Shown here one piece after another: positions 1-11,823 of a stretch of 64,000 bases of DNA. The notes under the pieces were generated by a model that did not search any database, had not been told where the DNA came from, and saw nothing but the letters and a program-made list of their open reading frames with translations. Position 1 is the stretch's first letter. Every line of letters begins with the position of its first letter. Position numbers and translations under genes: made by a program. This DNA is from Lolium rigidum (taxonomy: Eukaryota > Streptophyta > Magnoliopsida > Poales > Poaceae), in contig NC_061510.1 in NCBI RefSeq assembly GCF_022539505.1, positions 266,919,687 to 266,983,686 on the forward strand, in the 5' to 3' direction.

Positions 1-1333
1 AAAGTATAAGCCCTAGATTAGCCCGTACAATCCTTTAAGTCTATATTGTTCAGACGTGCAAACAAAGGTGTACGCTGAAAACTGAAACGTCCGTGGGTAA
101 AATATTTTATCGACCATATCTGCTGGTAGGAACATTGTGTACACCTAGTATATCTACACGAGGGTATATATGGTTTGATATGGGTTTTTGCGGGCTAAAA
201 AAGAAGGCACCGAGGAAAACTTACCCTTCAAGTTTTGGTAAGGGGGGACACAGAAGCAAGCCTCTCTTTCTTAGTGTTCTCTCTGTTCATAAAAGATTGT
301 TGATTTGTCTAAAGCTAAATGTATATATATACTATTTAGTGTATAAATTTATTTAAATTTGGACTAATCTAAAATATTCTTTATGAATGGAGGAAGTAAT
401 ATATTGGGGCAAACCTTTTTTCCCGTTTCAAATTTTTTTATACTAGTATACCATGATCAAGCGTACTACTACTACTCTCCTAGATAGCTTGAGGCTTTGA
501 GCAAAGTCACCGCTGAGTCATTCACGATACACATAGAAGCTAGTCGAATTGTAAATTTGGTACTCGTACTAGTAAGTATATTAAAAATGAACGGATTCTA
601 GGCGCTTAAAGGCTAAAGCACCGCATGCATGCAAGTGTTAAATTTATTTTAGACTAATAAGGCTCCTGTACTGCATGCACATATGCTAGCTATGGGCATT
701 GCACGCTCGCTAGAGCGTTCTCCAGAAAATAAAAACCACCTCCACCTTAGAATAAGTGAAGTTTTGTTTAAATATAAAAGTATATACACATTAAAGTATG
801 TCTCCAAACGTTCGTACAATTTATTCAGATATTTTTATATATTTATATCTAACTAAAGTTGAGTCGCTTATTTTGAAAAGAAGAAAAAAAATACTACTGT
901 TTTCTATATCATGCGGTTTTCTTAAGCCTAAGGCCCATCTCTTTTGCTAGCTTAAAAAACAAACTGCTCCCTTCACAGGTTATCCCACTCGCCACCTGAT
1001 TTAGGGCATCTCGGTAGCTTGAAGCAAACGGGTCACGCTTTTTCATTTTGGTCCGCGCGGAAAGGGGGGGACCAAAATACTAGTATAGCGTCCTGACATC
1101 GTTTTATCCACAACGACTCATCCGTGACACAAATTTGAGATACAATTGCATTGGCGCAGACAAAAAGCTTATCCGCACGCGTGCCCGCACGTTTCCCTCT
1201 TCTGCCCCAGGGCCAGCCGGACAATGGCACATAAGCCCTAGCTAGGTGGTTTATGGAAGAAGGTGGAAGGGGAGCTTATTTTTCGAAAAACTTAACTTGT
1301 TTTGGTGATTTATTTTTCACCTTATGATAAATG
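1..1333. other. AT-rich intergenic DNA, no gene seen
   Basis: This stretch has no ORF with a recognisable domain and no clear transposon ends. It holds short AT-rich runs and a few GC-richer patches near 1030-1220. It may contain old, unrecognised repeats. Confidence 0.6.
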
Positions 1334-1344
1334 GCAAAAGGAAT

Positions 1345-1649
1345 GAGAACTAGCCTGAGGTTGGGTGGTTAGGAGGGTGGTTGTACCCCCAGCCCATCAG
1401 AGTTCAAACCCCAGGTTTGACATCTGTGTGTTTCATATATGCGGAATATTCATTCAGTGGGAGGCGACGTTCCCGTCGACAGCGAGACGTTTGTGGTGAT
1501 TTCGTCAATTTCAAGATCCAATCCACCGGCTCAGTCTTCCGGAGGTGCTCATAGGGGTAGGGTGTGCGTGTGTGTGTTCATACGGGTGATTATATGCACG
1601 TGTTTGTGAGCGTCTGCGTTTGTATTGTGTTTCTCAAAAAAAAAAAAAA
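1345..1649 (+). mobile_element. tRNA-derived SINE (Au-like) with 11-bp target duplication
   Basis: The left end has a tRNA-like pol III promoter. An A-box-like GGTTGGGTGG lies near 1370 and a B-box-like GAGTTCAAACCC near 1400. The body ends in TTTCTC followed by an A-run. The 11-bp direct repeat GCAAAAGGAAT sits on both sides (1334-1344 and 1650-1660), which is the mark of LINE-mediated retrotransposition. The head resembles the grass Au SINE as I remember it, but 305 bp is longer than I expect for Au, so this may be a longer subfamily or a composite with a different tail. Confidence 0.85.
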
Positions 1650-1660
1650 GCAAAAGGAAT

Positions 1661-3518
1661 ACTAGGAAGTAGGAAATGTAGGCCTTTGCTGCGGAGACTT
1701 GACCACCGGACCAGGATGGGCAGGACAAGGTTACATCGGATGAAATGACGTGCCATAGCACACACCTCACAATTATTGTCGTCAGTACATTCCCCTCCTA
1801 GCGTCCTACAGATGCGACAGTTCCCAGATAAAAACACGCATTTCTACAAATGAATCAATTCGACATGCGTCATGTGCTACTCCAGTGACTTTGTACAGGA
1901 GTACATGGACCGATCATGAGGTCGTGAATCTGGAGAACCGCTGTAGTACATGTTGGAAATTTATGATCCAAACCACCACGAGGGCTCTCCTGCAATTCAA
2001 GCGGTCCTGCCGTCCATGGCTAGAACAGGCTCTGGTGCAGAAGGACCAAATGCCTCGAGTGACAGTGCAGCCAAGGACGGAAATAATTCAACCTACATAT
2101 AGGAGTACAACAGAAAGGTTAGGCCGTGCTAATTCAGATCGAGAAACGAAATACACCTCGTTTCCGTGAAAAGGTGTCCAGCATGAACCTTATCTTCATC
2201 TTTTCTGGCAACAGCATGAACCTTATCCGTATGCTGAACCTGGACGCGTGCTATCAGAAGGAAGATCGCTGTTGCATCACACGATCAGCGCCGTTGGAGT
2301 ATCGATCTACCCGTAGTTCAGCTATCTGCTACTCCGTCGCAAACAAGCATCTGGCAAGATCATCTCTAACAAATAGTCTCTCTGTTCGGATTAAACTAAC
2401 CCACGTTGTACAGACAAAGTAGCTTATGTAGGTGTATCTCATGCGTCGATTAAATTTGACAGAGGTAGTAACTTATAATAGGTACAGTTTTAAAATTATA
2501 TTGGGCAAAAAAGGTCTCCAAAAAGTGATGTAGACCTATATAGTGATGAAAAATTTGAACAGGTGATATATAATTTTGGATCAGGTCATGTAAATACATC
2601 ATCACTATGGTGATGTAAAGCAAATCCTCCCTGCGCGCAGCCTAACTGCCATGCTAAAGCCCCACGTGTTCTTCCCGCCACCGCTGGTAACCGGCGCTAC
2701 CGAGAGAAGCCGTGGAGAAGAAGGCCTCCTTCAACGACGACTAGGGTTATCTCTACATAGGTGATAGGGTGTAGTGTACATCGAATGGTCAAAGTTTAGG
2801 GTCTATCGAAGTCTAGTGTTCGCCGAACTATGAATTTTAGGGTCAAAGTTATGTCAAAATTTAGCTTCTATGCATCGGAGTCAAGTTTGAATGTATTGAA
2901 CACTTGAAATAAATTAGAAGTGTTCAAATTGAAGTTTGAATTGTTAATTTTGAAGTTTGAAGTGTCGAAGAAGAATAATTTCTCGTCCTAGGTGACATAT
3001 TTACGTCACCTTGTGTGGCACAAGTGACCTATTATACATCCCCTTGAAATCAAAACTACACGGGTGATATAAACCCACCTTTTGATGATGTATTAGTATC
3101 ACCTGTTTTGGATCGAAAACATCAAATGTAGCCCGGTTTCATTTTTCTTGATTCAAACTTTGAAACTTTTGATTTTGAAGTTTCATAAAACTTTGAAAAA
3201 AAATGTAGACGTAGAGAATGTTATAATCTATCAATGTGTAAATTTTCATATTGAAATATATTATATTTTTCTCTCGGTAAAAATAACAAAATCTCACAAA
3301 AATGAAAAAATCTAGCTTTGAGTGTACTGCTCATTACTGTTTACCAATGCTGAAATCAAGATTTGCTATTTTTTCTGAGCCCAAAATACAACATATTTGA
3401 TTCTGAAAAATTACACACTTGTAGAGTACAATATTGTCTACATCACAGTATTTTTTTTTGAAATTTTTTAACATGTCTGAAATGGATTTTCATAGGTTCA
3501 AAAAATGATCTACATGCA
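1661..3518. other. Intergenic DNA with possible old MITE, no gene seen
   Basis: No coding region is recognised. From about 2520 to 3130 the sequence is rich in GTGAT and ATCAC motifs. AACAGGTGATA near 2558 has a partial inverted match near 3102, which could be the remnant of an inverted-repeat transposon. The rest is AT-rich. Confidence 0.4.
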
Positions 3519-3700
3519 CACTGGTAAAAAAAGGGGCTTTAGTCCCGGTTGCGCAACCGGGCTACCCCCCCCCCACCTTAGTCGCGGTTGCTTACGAACC
3601 GCGACTAAAGCCCCATCCACGTGGGTGGCAGGCGCTCGTCGGGGCGGAGGACCTTTAGTCGCGGTTGGCCAGACCAACCGGGACTAAAGGTCTCCGCAGG
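3519..3700. repeat. CACTA terminus and subterminal inverted repeats
   Basis: After the CACTGG end, copies of CTTTAGTC(C/G)CGGTTG alternate with their inverse (CAACCGGGACTAAAG) at about 3538-3690. Such arrays are known transposase-binding sites in CACTA elements. The pairs can fold, for example GGTTGCGCAACC near 3546. Confidence 0.8.
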
Positions 3701-3955
3701 TTTAGGGTTTTTACCCCTCTAAATCTGATTTTTTTGTGTTTCATTTCTTTTATATTTTATTTTGTGTTTTATTTTAATTTCAAAGAAGTTCCAGTACACA
3801 TATTCTACACTACTATATACACGTTACACGTTGATGCATATGAATATACAATTTCAAAGAAGTTTGAAATTTCAATCAAGAACAATTCAAGAGGAATATA
3901 TAATATTCAATCTCGGGTGACCATATACAACTTCAAACAAGTTTCCATATACAAT

Positions 3956-5447
3956 TTATCGCATTAGAAGTTCTTCGTCCTCGTAATAGTGTTCTCCTTT
4001 AGGATGGAGGACTTCCCTCATTAAAAATCCTTCCAATTCCTCTTGAATTGGTCGGAAGCGAGCGTCTGGATTAAGCTTCTTCCGCAAGTCATTCCTCCGC
4101 AAGTTGATATCCCGAGCCCTCCGCTCAGAGGTGTATCCCTGGATGAACTCACAAACATAGTATCCACATAGATTGGTCCCCGGTGGTTGAGTATCCATAT
4201 TAGCTAACCTTCTAAATGTTAGCTCATCTTTGAATTCACCGGTTATGTCTTCTTTGAACCGTTTCCAAACCTTACAGGGCAAAGAAATTAAATGAACAAG
4301 GGAGTTATTAGTTACTTGATATCAGGAAATGAACGAAAGAGGCTGATATAGTGCGCAAATGATTGAAAATAATTACTTTTGCAGCACTAATCTTATGTCG
4401 ATCCAATGCTTTGCTTCCATATTCAGAGAGTCCATGACGAGAACTCTGGACTTGTCAAATTCAATTATTAGCAGAATCCAGTGGAACCTGCGAACACGTT
4501 ACATACACAGTCATGCATAACTCATCGAATAGACATAACATGCATGGAGTAAACAAAAGAGAATGTGCACAAGACAGAAACACTCACCCAAAATGGTAAG
4601 AAAATAGAATTTGACTTTTGAGTTCCTGCTTTGTAAGAAACCGATACAAGTCTTTCTCCACGTCTTGGGGGTATCTTTCTAACATATATACATTAATGAT
4701 ATGTTGGTAAATGAATCCAACATCAAGGATGTTCTTTCTTTTGCATTTTCCAAGCTTCATTCTGCATAATAGCGTACACAAGAATATATTTAGGACAATA
4801 TAGTGCATGCAATGAACGAGATGAGGTGGAGATTTAATTATAGAAATAAATCACTTACAGAACGTAGCAACTCAGGATAGATTTTTCAAGCTCGCGCAGA
4901 TTGAACAACTGGAACAGTTCACTCGTATGAACTTGTACATGGTACTATTTGAAGTGATGCTCCTCTCTTACTTCCACATAAATATATTCTTTGCCGACCT
5001 TATTTTTTATGAAATCTTTGTACCAGCGTAGCAGACTTCACATATGTGTTGGTAGACTCGCTTCCTACGCAGGCTCGACGAGAAGCCCATTCGGCACATA
5101 TGTAAATGCCACCTCACTTATTGCGCATCCTCAAGGCCTAACAATGCACGAAGAGTCATACCGAACTCGCCCGCTCTTTCTTTGGTCGTCGTTATAGTCA
5201 TTTCATGTGCGCTAGCAGCCGCTAGGATAGCGGGGTCCAATAGTTTCATGTCCTTATCCATAATGGCTCTGAAGGACGACGTAACGGAAGGACCAGCTTC
5301 CACTTTGAGCGGGGGGATCGATTGGTTTTTCTGTTCCCCGAGCTGGGAAATTTGATTCCCGCATTTTTGACTTGCTTCTTTCTTCTCCGACGCCATGGCT
5401 TCATCCAATAATGCTACTTGCCTACGAAATTTCACGTCCATAGTCAT
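3956..5447 (-). pseudogene. CACTA-encoded Ulp1-like (C48) cysteine protease
   Basis: Plant CACTA elements often carry a SUMO-protease-like second gene. Here the C48 fold is spread over several minus-strand exons. An N-terminal part with long charged stretches is open at 5447-5118 and ends in a stop. The motif NLRELEKSILSCYVL then leads to a donor at about 4858. The next exon is 4761-4588 (VGFIYQHIINVYML to LFSYHFG). The next is 4487-4377, with the catalytic His in FHWILL and the Asp in VMDSLN. The last runs 4270-3956, with QPPGTNLCGYYVCEFI supplying the expected Gln and the catalytic Cys. Splice sites GT and AG are visible at each step. His, Asp, Gln and Cys are all present. The stop between the N-terminal part and the protease part, and the truncated transposon, make a decayed gene likely. 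Role in transposition is not established. Confidence 0.75.
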
Positions 5448-5669
5448 CTTGCAGATTCTGCTGGATTTTGGACGGTGTCATCAAAAAATCTTTAGCCCAC
5501 TTATTTTACTTCTCAGTATATACCGGCTTGGGCTCAGGCTCTTTTTCTCCTTGACTTCCGCCTTCCATTTCTCATGGTGAGCAGCCGCGGCCACGTCGGT
5601 TTCCTCGACACTAAGTTCCCAAGGTCTCGGGAGGAGAGGCTTCAGTGATGGCATTGGTACCCTTGTGGT

Positions 5670-6700
5670 CTAATTTGTCTGTCCCGAAAGGTTACTAAGA
5701 GCATGTCAATCATTGATGGTTACGAAAAGCAACGCTCGTAGGTCAAATTCCTCTTCTTTGTGCACATCCCACTCACGTACACCAGGTCTGCCCCACAACT
5801 GTAAAAGTTCATCAACTAATGGCCTTAGGTACACATCGATGTCGGTGTCGGGTTGCTTCGAACCTTGGATGAGCACTGGCATCATAATGAACTTCCGCTT
5901 CACGCACAACCAAGGAGGAAAGTTGTAGATGCATAGAGTCACGGGCCAGATGCTATGGCTGGAGCTCTGCTCGCCAAACGGATTCATGCCATCTGTACTT
6001 AGACCAAATCTTATGTTCCTTGTGTCACATGCAAAATCTTTGAACTCTCTGTCGATCTTTCTCCATTGCTTTCCATCAGCGGGGTGTCTCAACTCCCCGT
6101 CCGACTTACGGTCCTATTTGTGCCATCGTAACAACTTGGCATGCTCTTTGTTCCTGAACAGAAGTTTCAACCGTGGAATTATAGGACCATACCACATCAC
6201 CTTGGCGGGAACCCTCTTCCTGGGTTTCTGGCCCTCAACATTGTCACCAGGGTCATCTCCTCCGATCTTATAACGCAATGCAGTGCATATCGGGCATTCA
6301 TTCAAACTCTCGTATTCACCGCGGTACAGGATGCAGTCGTTAATGCATGCATGTATCTTCTGAACCTCTAAACCTAGAGGGCAGATAACCTTCTTTGCTT
6401 CGTACGTACTGACGGGCAACTCGTTATTCTTTGGAAGCATATTCTTTATCATTTTCAGCAACTTTTCGAATCCTGAGTCAGATAGACCTTCCTGTGCCTT
6501 CCATTTCAGCAAATCCAGTGTGCAGCCCAGCTTTTTTAGACATTATCGCATCCAGGGTACAACGACGTTTTGTGATCCTCTAACATGCGATCCAAATTCT
6601 CACTCTCCTTTTCAGTTTCGCAGCCTCTCCGTGCATCAGCAATGGTCCGACCAAGATCATCAGCAATAGAAATTACACTATGAACTACACACATGCATAT
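5670..6700 (-). pseudogene. TNP2-type CACTA transposase, broken
   Basis: Minus-strand reading gives a TNP2 (transposase family 21) domain. YPGCDNV lies near 6540, then LKWKAQEGLSDSGFEKLLKM (from 6512), CPICTALRYK, RVPAKVMWYGPIIPRLK and LLRWHK. It continues with LRHPADGKQWRKIDREF, DGMNPFG, PPWLCVKRKF, DIDVYLRPLVDELLQLWG and LRALLFVTIND. At least three breaks are seen: a frameshift between YPGCDNV and LKWKAQ (about 6520-6540), an in-frame TAG after LLRWHK (about 6114), and a TGA right after VTIND (about 5706) where relatives have Trp. Beyond about 5690 the family similarity stops, so the C-terminal part is missing. It would have bound CACTA ends and catalysed excision. It cannot be active as it stands. 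Confidence 0.85.
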
Positions 6701-6945
6701 TTTATCAATGACACATGAAAGGTTCAAGTTGCTAACCGCGATCGAGGAGGAAAAATAAATGAGAAAGCTTAAGTGTGGCTCGGACACTTCATATCATGTT
6801 TGTTTCATGCTCTCGGGCATTTCATCGAACACCTTGTGTGCATAAGAGGATCAAAGCCAAACACCCCACCCCTTGTGAATAGAAGTGGAACACCAAGTGG
6901 CTAAGTGAAGTGTGCTTCAGTTTATTTATAGGGGTGGGCCTTTAG

Positions 6946-9900
6946 TCAATTTTTGCGCACTAGGATCTCCTTCTGCCTCTTCTCGAACCAAGCCCTCTTC
7001 ACCTCGTTCATTGCGGTCAAGTCGGCGTTCATGATCATGTGGTCATCGGCTTGCCGTTTCAAATCAACTTCCTTCTCCTTCAACTCCACCTCTTTGGCCC
7101 TTGCCGCTGCAATGAGCTCCAATTTTTTTCTCTTTGAGCTTAATTTCTCTAGCCTTCGTCTTGGCCTTCACCTCTTCAATCTCAAGCTTCCTCTTTTGGA
7201 CATCGAAGTAGTTTTTCATGTCCTCTTCCTTCTCTCGGCGCCTCCTCTCATCCCTCTTGTCCGTGGATACCTCTTTATCAGCATACATCTCCTTTAGAGT
7301 GCCGACCAGATGCATGGACGAAGCATCACACTTCAAGTCGGCCTTGGTTTCCTTGTGGCCTCGTGGACGGCTTGCACGAGAAGCGGAGCTACCGCAAGGC
7401 TGGCCACCATCAAGGTCAATGACAGTGGCATCTTTGGTAGTCTTGTTGCCAATCAAGGTAGCCATGTACCCCACGTACCCCTCCTGGAACTTGGGGGTGC
7501 CCTCGAGTCCCTTCCAACAATGAGGGAAGCCAAAGGTCTTTCCTTCATTCACATTTTTGAAGAAATCCAAAACTTGTCACACCTAGAGCAAAGCGAGATA
7601 ACAATTAAAAACATATGTGCAAACAACGAATGAACAAGTTGAGCTTAAGAATCATACCAAGTCCTTCATGCCGATGCCGCTAACGGGAATCCGCTTCACG
7701 TGATCATACGCCGCCTGGAACTTGTTGCATTCCGTTTGAATTGTTCCCGCCTCTTTTGGAGGCACTCGTTGTGGTCGCTGTCAAATCGCTCCTCTCCGTA
7801 CTAGCGATGTTCATGGAAGTAGTCATGGATCCGGCGCCGGAATGTGGTCCCCTTCTGCTCGGCACCTGTCAATAGATCCTGGCCAACCATGTGTCGACGA
7901 GTATTTTTTCCTCCAGCTACGTGTAGTTGCTGGTTCTTTTGCTAAGCCGAGGACCTCGAGATTCTGTAGCTGCGGCTTGTGTGAGCTCGTCACCGAACAA
8001 CGGCTCCTGGTCGATGTTCATGGTGTCGGGATGGCCAGTGGTGTCCTCCTCTATGTCAATGGGAGGTGGCGGGGGAGCCTGCTCGGTCGACGGATTTGGC
8101 ATGGTGGTCGGCATCGTCGGCGGGTAAGACGGAGGTGCCTACATGGTGGACGATGCCTGCATAGATGGCGGCGCGCGCTCACCCGACAAATCGCCGAACA
8201 GGTTGCGGGTACCGGTCATCGCTGCTGCTCCCAGGTGCTTGGGGGCCTTGGATTGCGCTGCCGACGCACGGTTGAGGTCAATGGATGAAGGCGACGACCC
8301 CGTCATGGACTCGCCCACCTCCGGTGACCCATCTCGTGATGGGTACAAGTACTGCCCCGACGGCGCCACCATTTCCTGCGCGCCAGGCGTGTGCCCAAAC
8401 GGGGCAGTCGGCGGGGCTGTTGACCTTGGAGGAAGGGGTCGGGTCACGGACGAGGCAGAGCTTCCCGCCGAGGCCGTGCCGGCGCCTGGGACGATAATGT
8501 GCTGAGCGAGCGCGGCGTGGCCGTAAAAGAGCATGGCATGCTTTTGCATGGCCTTCGCCTTCGCCTCTGTTTGGATTTGGAGGAGCTGCTCGGCCGCCCT
8601 CTGCCGCTCCTCCGCGGCAGTGGCCTGATACGTCCAATTTGTATCACTATTATATATCATAATTTACTATTGTTCATTGATATATTTCATATTTAGAGTT
8701 GGTACTTATGTTATTCCATCTATTTTTGCATGTTTCATGATTATTGGAAATTAACCGCCGGAGCCAGGATTCTGCTGGAAAAAGGACCGTCAAGACACCA
8801 TATTTCTGAACAAAAACAATTCCCAGAAAATATACAGAAACTCCTATTTTGCCAGATGACGGAGGAATCCATAAGGGGAGGCGGAGATGGGCCAGGAGGA
8901 GCCCAAACCACCCCTAGGCGCGGGCCACCCACTAGCCGCGCCTAGGCATGGTCTGGGCGCCCTGGCCCACCTCTGACATCGCCCCCACGCGTATTTCATC
9001 CCCTCGAGAACCCTAACATAGAAATATTCTGCCGCCGCTACGGGGCGAAGAACCAGAGAGAGAGAAAAGCTCTCCGGCAGGCAGAATTCTGCCGGGGTAA
9101 TTCCTTCCCGGAGGGGGAAATCGTCTCCATCGTCACCGCCATCGAGCTAGACTTCATCGGGATCATCATCACCATCATCTCCACCACCAGTACCATCATG
9201 ACCGCCGTCTCCACGCTGTCCCGCTGTAACATCTTGGGTTTGATACTTGTCTAGTTCATTGGAAAAATTTCCCGGTATTGATTACTCCTTGTAGTTGATG
9301 CTATTGAGTGAAACCATTGAATTAAGGTTTATATCCAGATTGTTATTCATCATTATATCATCTCTGATTATGATCCATATGATGTCTCGTGAGTAGTTCG
9401 TTTAGTTCTTGAGGACATGGGAGAAGTCATGCTGTTAGTAGTGGAACTATGTTGAGTAATATGCAATGATTTGATATTAAAGTTGTTGTGTTATTCTTCT
9501 AGTGGTATCATGTGAATGTCGACTACATGATACTTCACCTTTATGGACCTAGGGGAATGCATCGTGCATTTGGCTACTAATTGTGGGGTTGCGGGAGCGA
9601 TAGAAACCCAAACCCCTGTTAGGAAACCAGTGCACGAGGGTGTGTAGGATCTCAAAATTTAAGGTTGTGGTTAGATTTATCTTAATTACTTTTTTGTAGT
9701 TGTGGATGCTTGCAAGAGGTATAGTCACAAGTATGTATTAGACCAAGTATGGGGTAGTGCATTAGCATAGGTTCACCCACACAACACATACCAAACCATT
9801 GAAGATTATTCAGTTATGTGAAGCGAAAGCACTTGACGAAATTCTCGTGTGTCCTCAGGAACGTTTGGTCATCATAAGTAAAAAAAATCGGCTTGTCCTT

Positions 9901-10372
9901 TGCTCTAAAAAGGATTGGGCTACTCGCTGCAATTATTATTATTGTATTTTATTTACTCGTACTATATTTATTTGCAATATCAAATACCCCTGCAAACCTG
10001 TTTGCTAGTGTTTACAGTGAATCCTCGGTCAAAACTGCTCATCAACACCTTCTGATCCTCGTTGGGTTCGACACTCTTATTTATCGAAAGTACTACGATA
10101 CACCTCATATACTTGTGAGTCATCACGGCCTCTTTCTTCCGTTGTTCGTGCGCCATGCGCCGGTCGACCTGCTTCTTGCTCTCGATCGCCCTCTGCTCCG
10201 CGGTGACATCGGGTTTCGCCTTCTTCGTCGCCGCCGCGGGCTACGGGACCACCGTAGCGTCCAGGACAGGAGCCTCCTCCACGGCGGGAGCGACAACAGC
10301 CGCGAGCTGGGCCTCGTCTCCGATGGTGGCGGTGGCAGCGGCAGAGCTGCGTTGGCCATCTCTAGGATTTGT
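6946..10372 (-). pseudogene. Harbinger ORF1-like protein (NAM-associated/Myb-like), interrupted
   Basis: The N-terminal part lies at about 10372-10126, with a conserved-looking stretch VTAEQRAIESKKQVDRRMAH. The frame then jumps over the solo LTR and resumes at 8625: removing the LTR joins KKEA to TAAEERQ without a shift. Further parts are LFGDLSGERAPPSMQAS near 8150, NIDQEPLFGDE and RLSKRTSNYT (8114-7917), GFPHCWKGLEG (7570 on) and a charged coiled-coil tail, KEVELKEKEVDLKRQADDH, ending AWFEKRQKEI at a stop at 6946-6948. This architecture matches the DNA-binding accessory protein encoded by PIF/Harbinger elements. Several in-frame stops (one near 10240) and frameshifts (one near 7124 in a T-run) show decay. 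Host trihelix or NAM-associated genes look similar, but the adjacent Harbinger terminus argues for transposon origin. Confidence 0.65.
8626..10125 (+). mobile_element. Solo LTR of a Gypsy element inside Harbinger ORF1
   Basis: It starts TGATACGTCC and ends GTGAGTCATCA. The flanking 5 bp are TGGCC (8621-8625) and CGGCC (10126-10130), a target duplication with one change. The first part resembles the start of the other TGATACGTC LTRs in this window, including a remark-worthy GATAC...GTATC inverted repeat at its very end. No internal region or second LTR is present, so it is a recombination product. Confidence 0.8.
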
Positions 10373-10613
10373 GAGTGGAGTGGATGTGTTTGGGGAGGCA
10401 GACAGACGGGCTAGAGGAGGAGTCCTCCGTTTTCGCGGCCACGCAAACGAGATGAGGATTTGGGCCGGCTTTATGTCGTCCTGAATGCCGTCGCCATCCG
10501 TTTTAGGAATGGGTACACGCGCTGGGTCGTGTTTTTGTCCGATTCAGGTGCGGGATGGGTTGTCCTGTTGGAGATGCCCTTATGGCGCGTGTCATGAATC
10601 GACGCGACGTCTC

Positions 10614-11811
10614 CTCCTCAAAATAGGCTTTCGCCCCGCTATATTAATATAGCAACCACACGATACAAGCATGCTGGGGCCGCAGCACAACCAGGCCCAA
10701 AAGAAACGGAAGAGAAAGAGAAAAGAAAACAAAAGCCGACACCGGAAGCTCGACAAGAACGATGACGACCCCGCAACCGCTGCGTCCTCTGGAGAATTCC
10801 CACCACACTCCTAGCACCTCGAACCGCCGCATACCAAAACAGCACCTTCAACAAGGAGAGCAACGATGACGCCGCTGCTGTCCGGAGAACTCCTGGGGTT
10901 TCCCCCGGTACACTGAAGGAAATGGAAAGGGGGTACATCCGACGCCCTCCAAGAAGGCAAGGCGGCACCCTCGGGCGCCACCGCGTCAGAGTCGGATGAG
11001 CCGACATGGATTTCTCCCAATCCCAAATCCACCATCCTGGACGATTCGATGAGCTCCCCCAACCTACCGCCCACCAACACACGCCCCCACGGTCTTGAAG
11101 TCCACATCGATGTCTTGCCGTGGACACCGGCGCAAGGCCTAGAGGAAGAAGAGGGAGACAGCAGGACCCGGGGTAGCACACCACTACCGGCGGGAGGGAA
11201 CAACCTCCACCGGACGACCACCACCTGCGGTCTTCACGGCAGCCAACCGGACGAAGCAGCAAGGACAAACCAGGCCCCTCCTGGCCCGGCCGAGCCCAAC
11301 CGGGCCCGTGAAGTCCTCGCCGCCAAGTTGCGACGAGGCCGGCCATGGCGTCGCCACCACCCTGCCACCGCCGACGAGCCTCTTCCGCCACCAGGGAACC
11401 GCAGGTCGGACCAGGGGCCTACGGCCCGCCAAGCCCAGATCGGGCCCGAAAGGGGCATCTTGGCCGAACGGACGCCGCCACCACCCCTCCCGACCGCCGC
11501 TCCGCCGCCAACGACGGCGCCGCTGCGCCTCCTTCCACCCGACACGCGGATCTCACGCCGCCGCATCAAATCGCCGAAGGCCGAGGTGCACCGCCACGGG
11601 CCGCCCTGCGCCGCGCAAGGGCTCCGATCTCGCGGGGAAAGGCCGCCCGCCGCCGCCGGCACCGCACAAGCAACGCCCGGCGGCCCGCGCCGGCGCGGCG
11701 CAGAGAGGGAGGGGGAAGAAGCGGGCTGGGAGGCGCGGCGGCTAGGGTTCGCCCCTGCTCGCCCGCGCGGGGGGCGGGAGGAGCGAGACGGGGGATAATT
11801 CTCCGAAGGAC
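10614..11811 (-). mobile_element. Non-LTR retroelement, probably non-autonomous LINE
   Basis: The 12-bp sequence ACGCGACGTCTC flanks the block at 10602-10613 and 11812-11823, a typical non-LTR target duplication. On the minus strand the 5' part is GC-rich leader-like DNA and the 3' end carries TATATTAATATAGCGGGGC followed by GAAAGCC, a 3' end style I associate with grass LINEs. There is no endonuclease or reverse transcriptase. A 250-codon open frame (11391-10639) has no recognised domain and is probably a by-product of GC-rich composition. Confidence 0.75.
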
Positions 11812-11823
11812 ACGCGACGTCTC

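Larger units (their letters stand above)
3519..6790 (-). mobile_element. Degenerate CACTA (En/Spm-type) transposon
   Basis: The plus-strand left end begins CACTGGTAAAAAAAGGGGC, a typical grass CACTA terminus. It is followed by subterminal repeats built on TTTAGTC(C/G)CGGTT. Inside, on the minus strand, are a TNP2-type transposase remnant (about 5670-6700) and a Ulp1-like protease gene (about 3956-5447), the usual CACTA pair. The right terminus is not recognisable. Near 6790 the sequence changes to material that appears to belong to the neighbouring Harbinger element, so the right end is probably truncated. The 3 bp left of the terminus are GCA, but no matching duplication was found on the right. 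Confidence 0.85.
6790..10579 (-). mobile_element. PIF/Harbinger transposon, truncated at its distal end
   Basis: In minus-strand reading the element starts at 10579 with GGGCATCTCCAACAGGAC, a PIF/Harbinger terminus of grasses, next to a TTA (10580-10582) that fits the 3-bp TWA target site of this superfamily. ORF1 follows. The region 6790-6945, with a TATA-like CTATAAATA, looks like the spacer before a transposase gene, but no DDE transposase is present because CACTA sequence takes over. A 1.5-kb solo LTR (8626-10125) interrupts it. Confidence 0.75.

Noticed and set aside
10639..11391. Open frame of 250 codons on minus
   Set aside because: GC-rich by-product inside a non-LTR element; no domain, and other frames are open over the same stretch.
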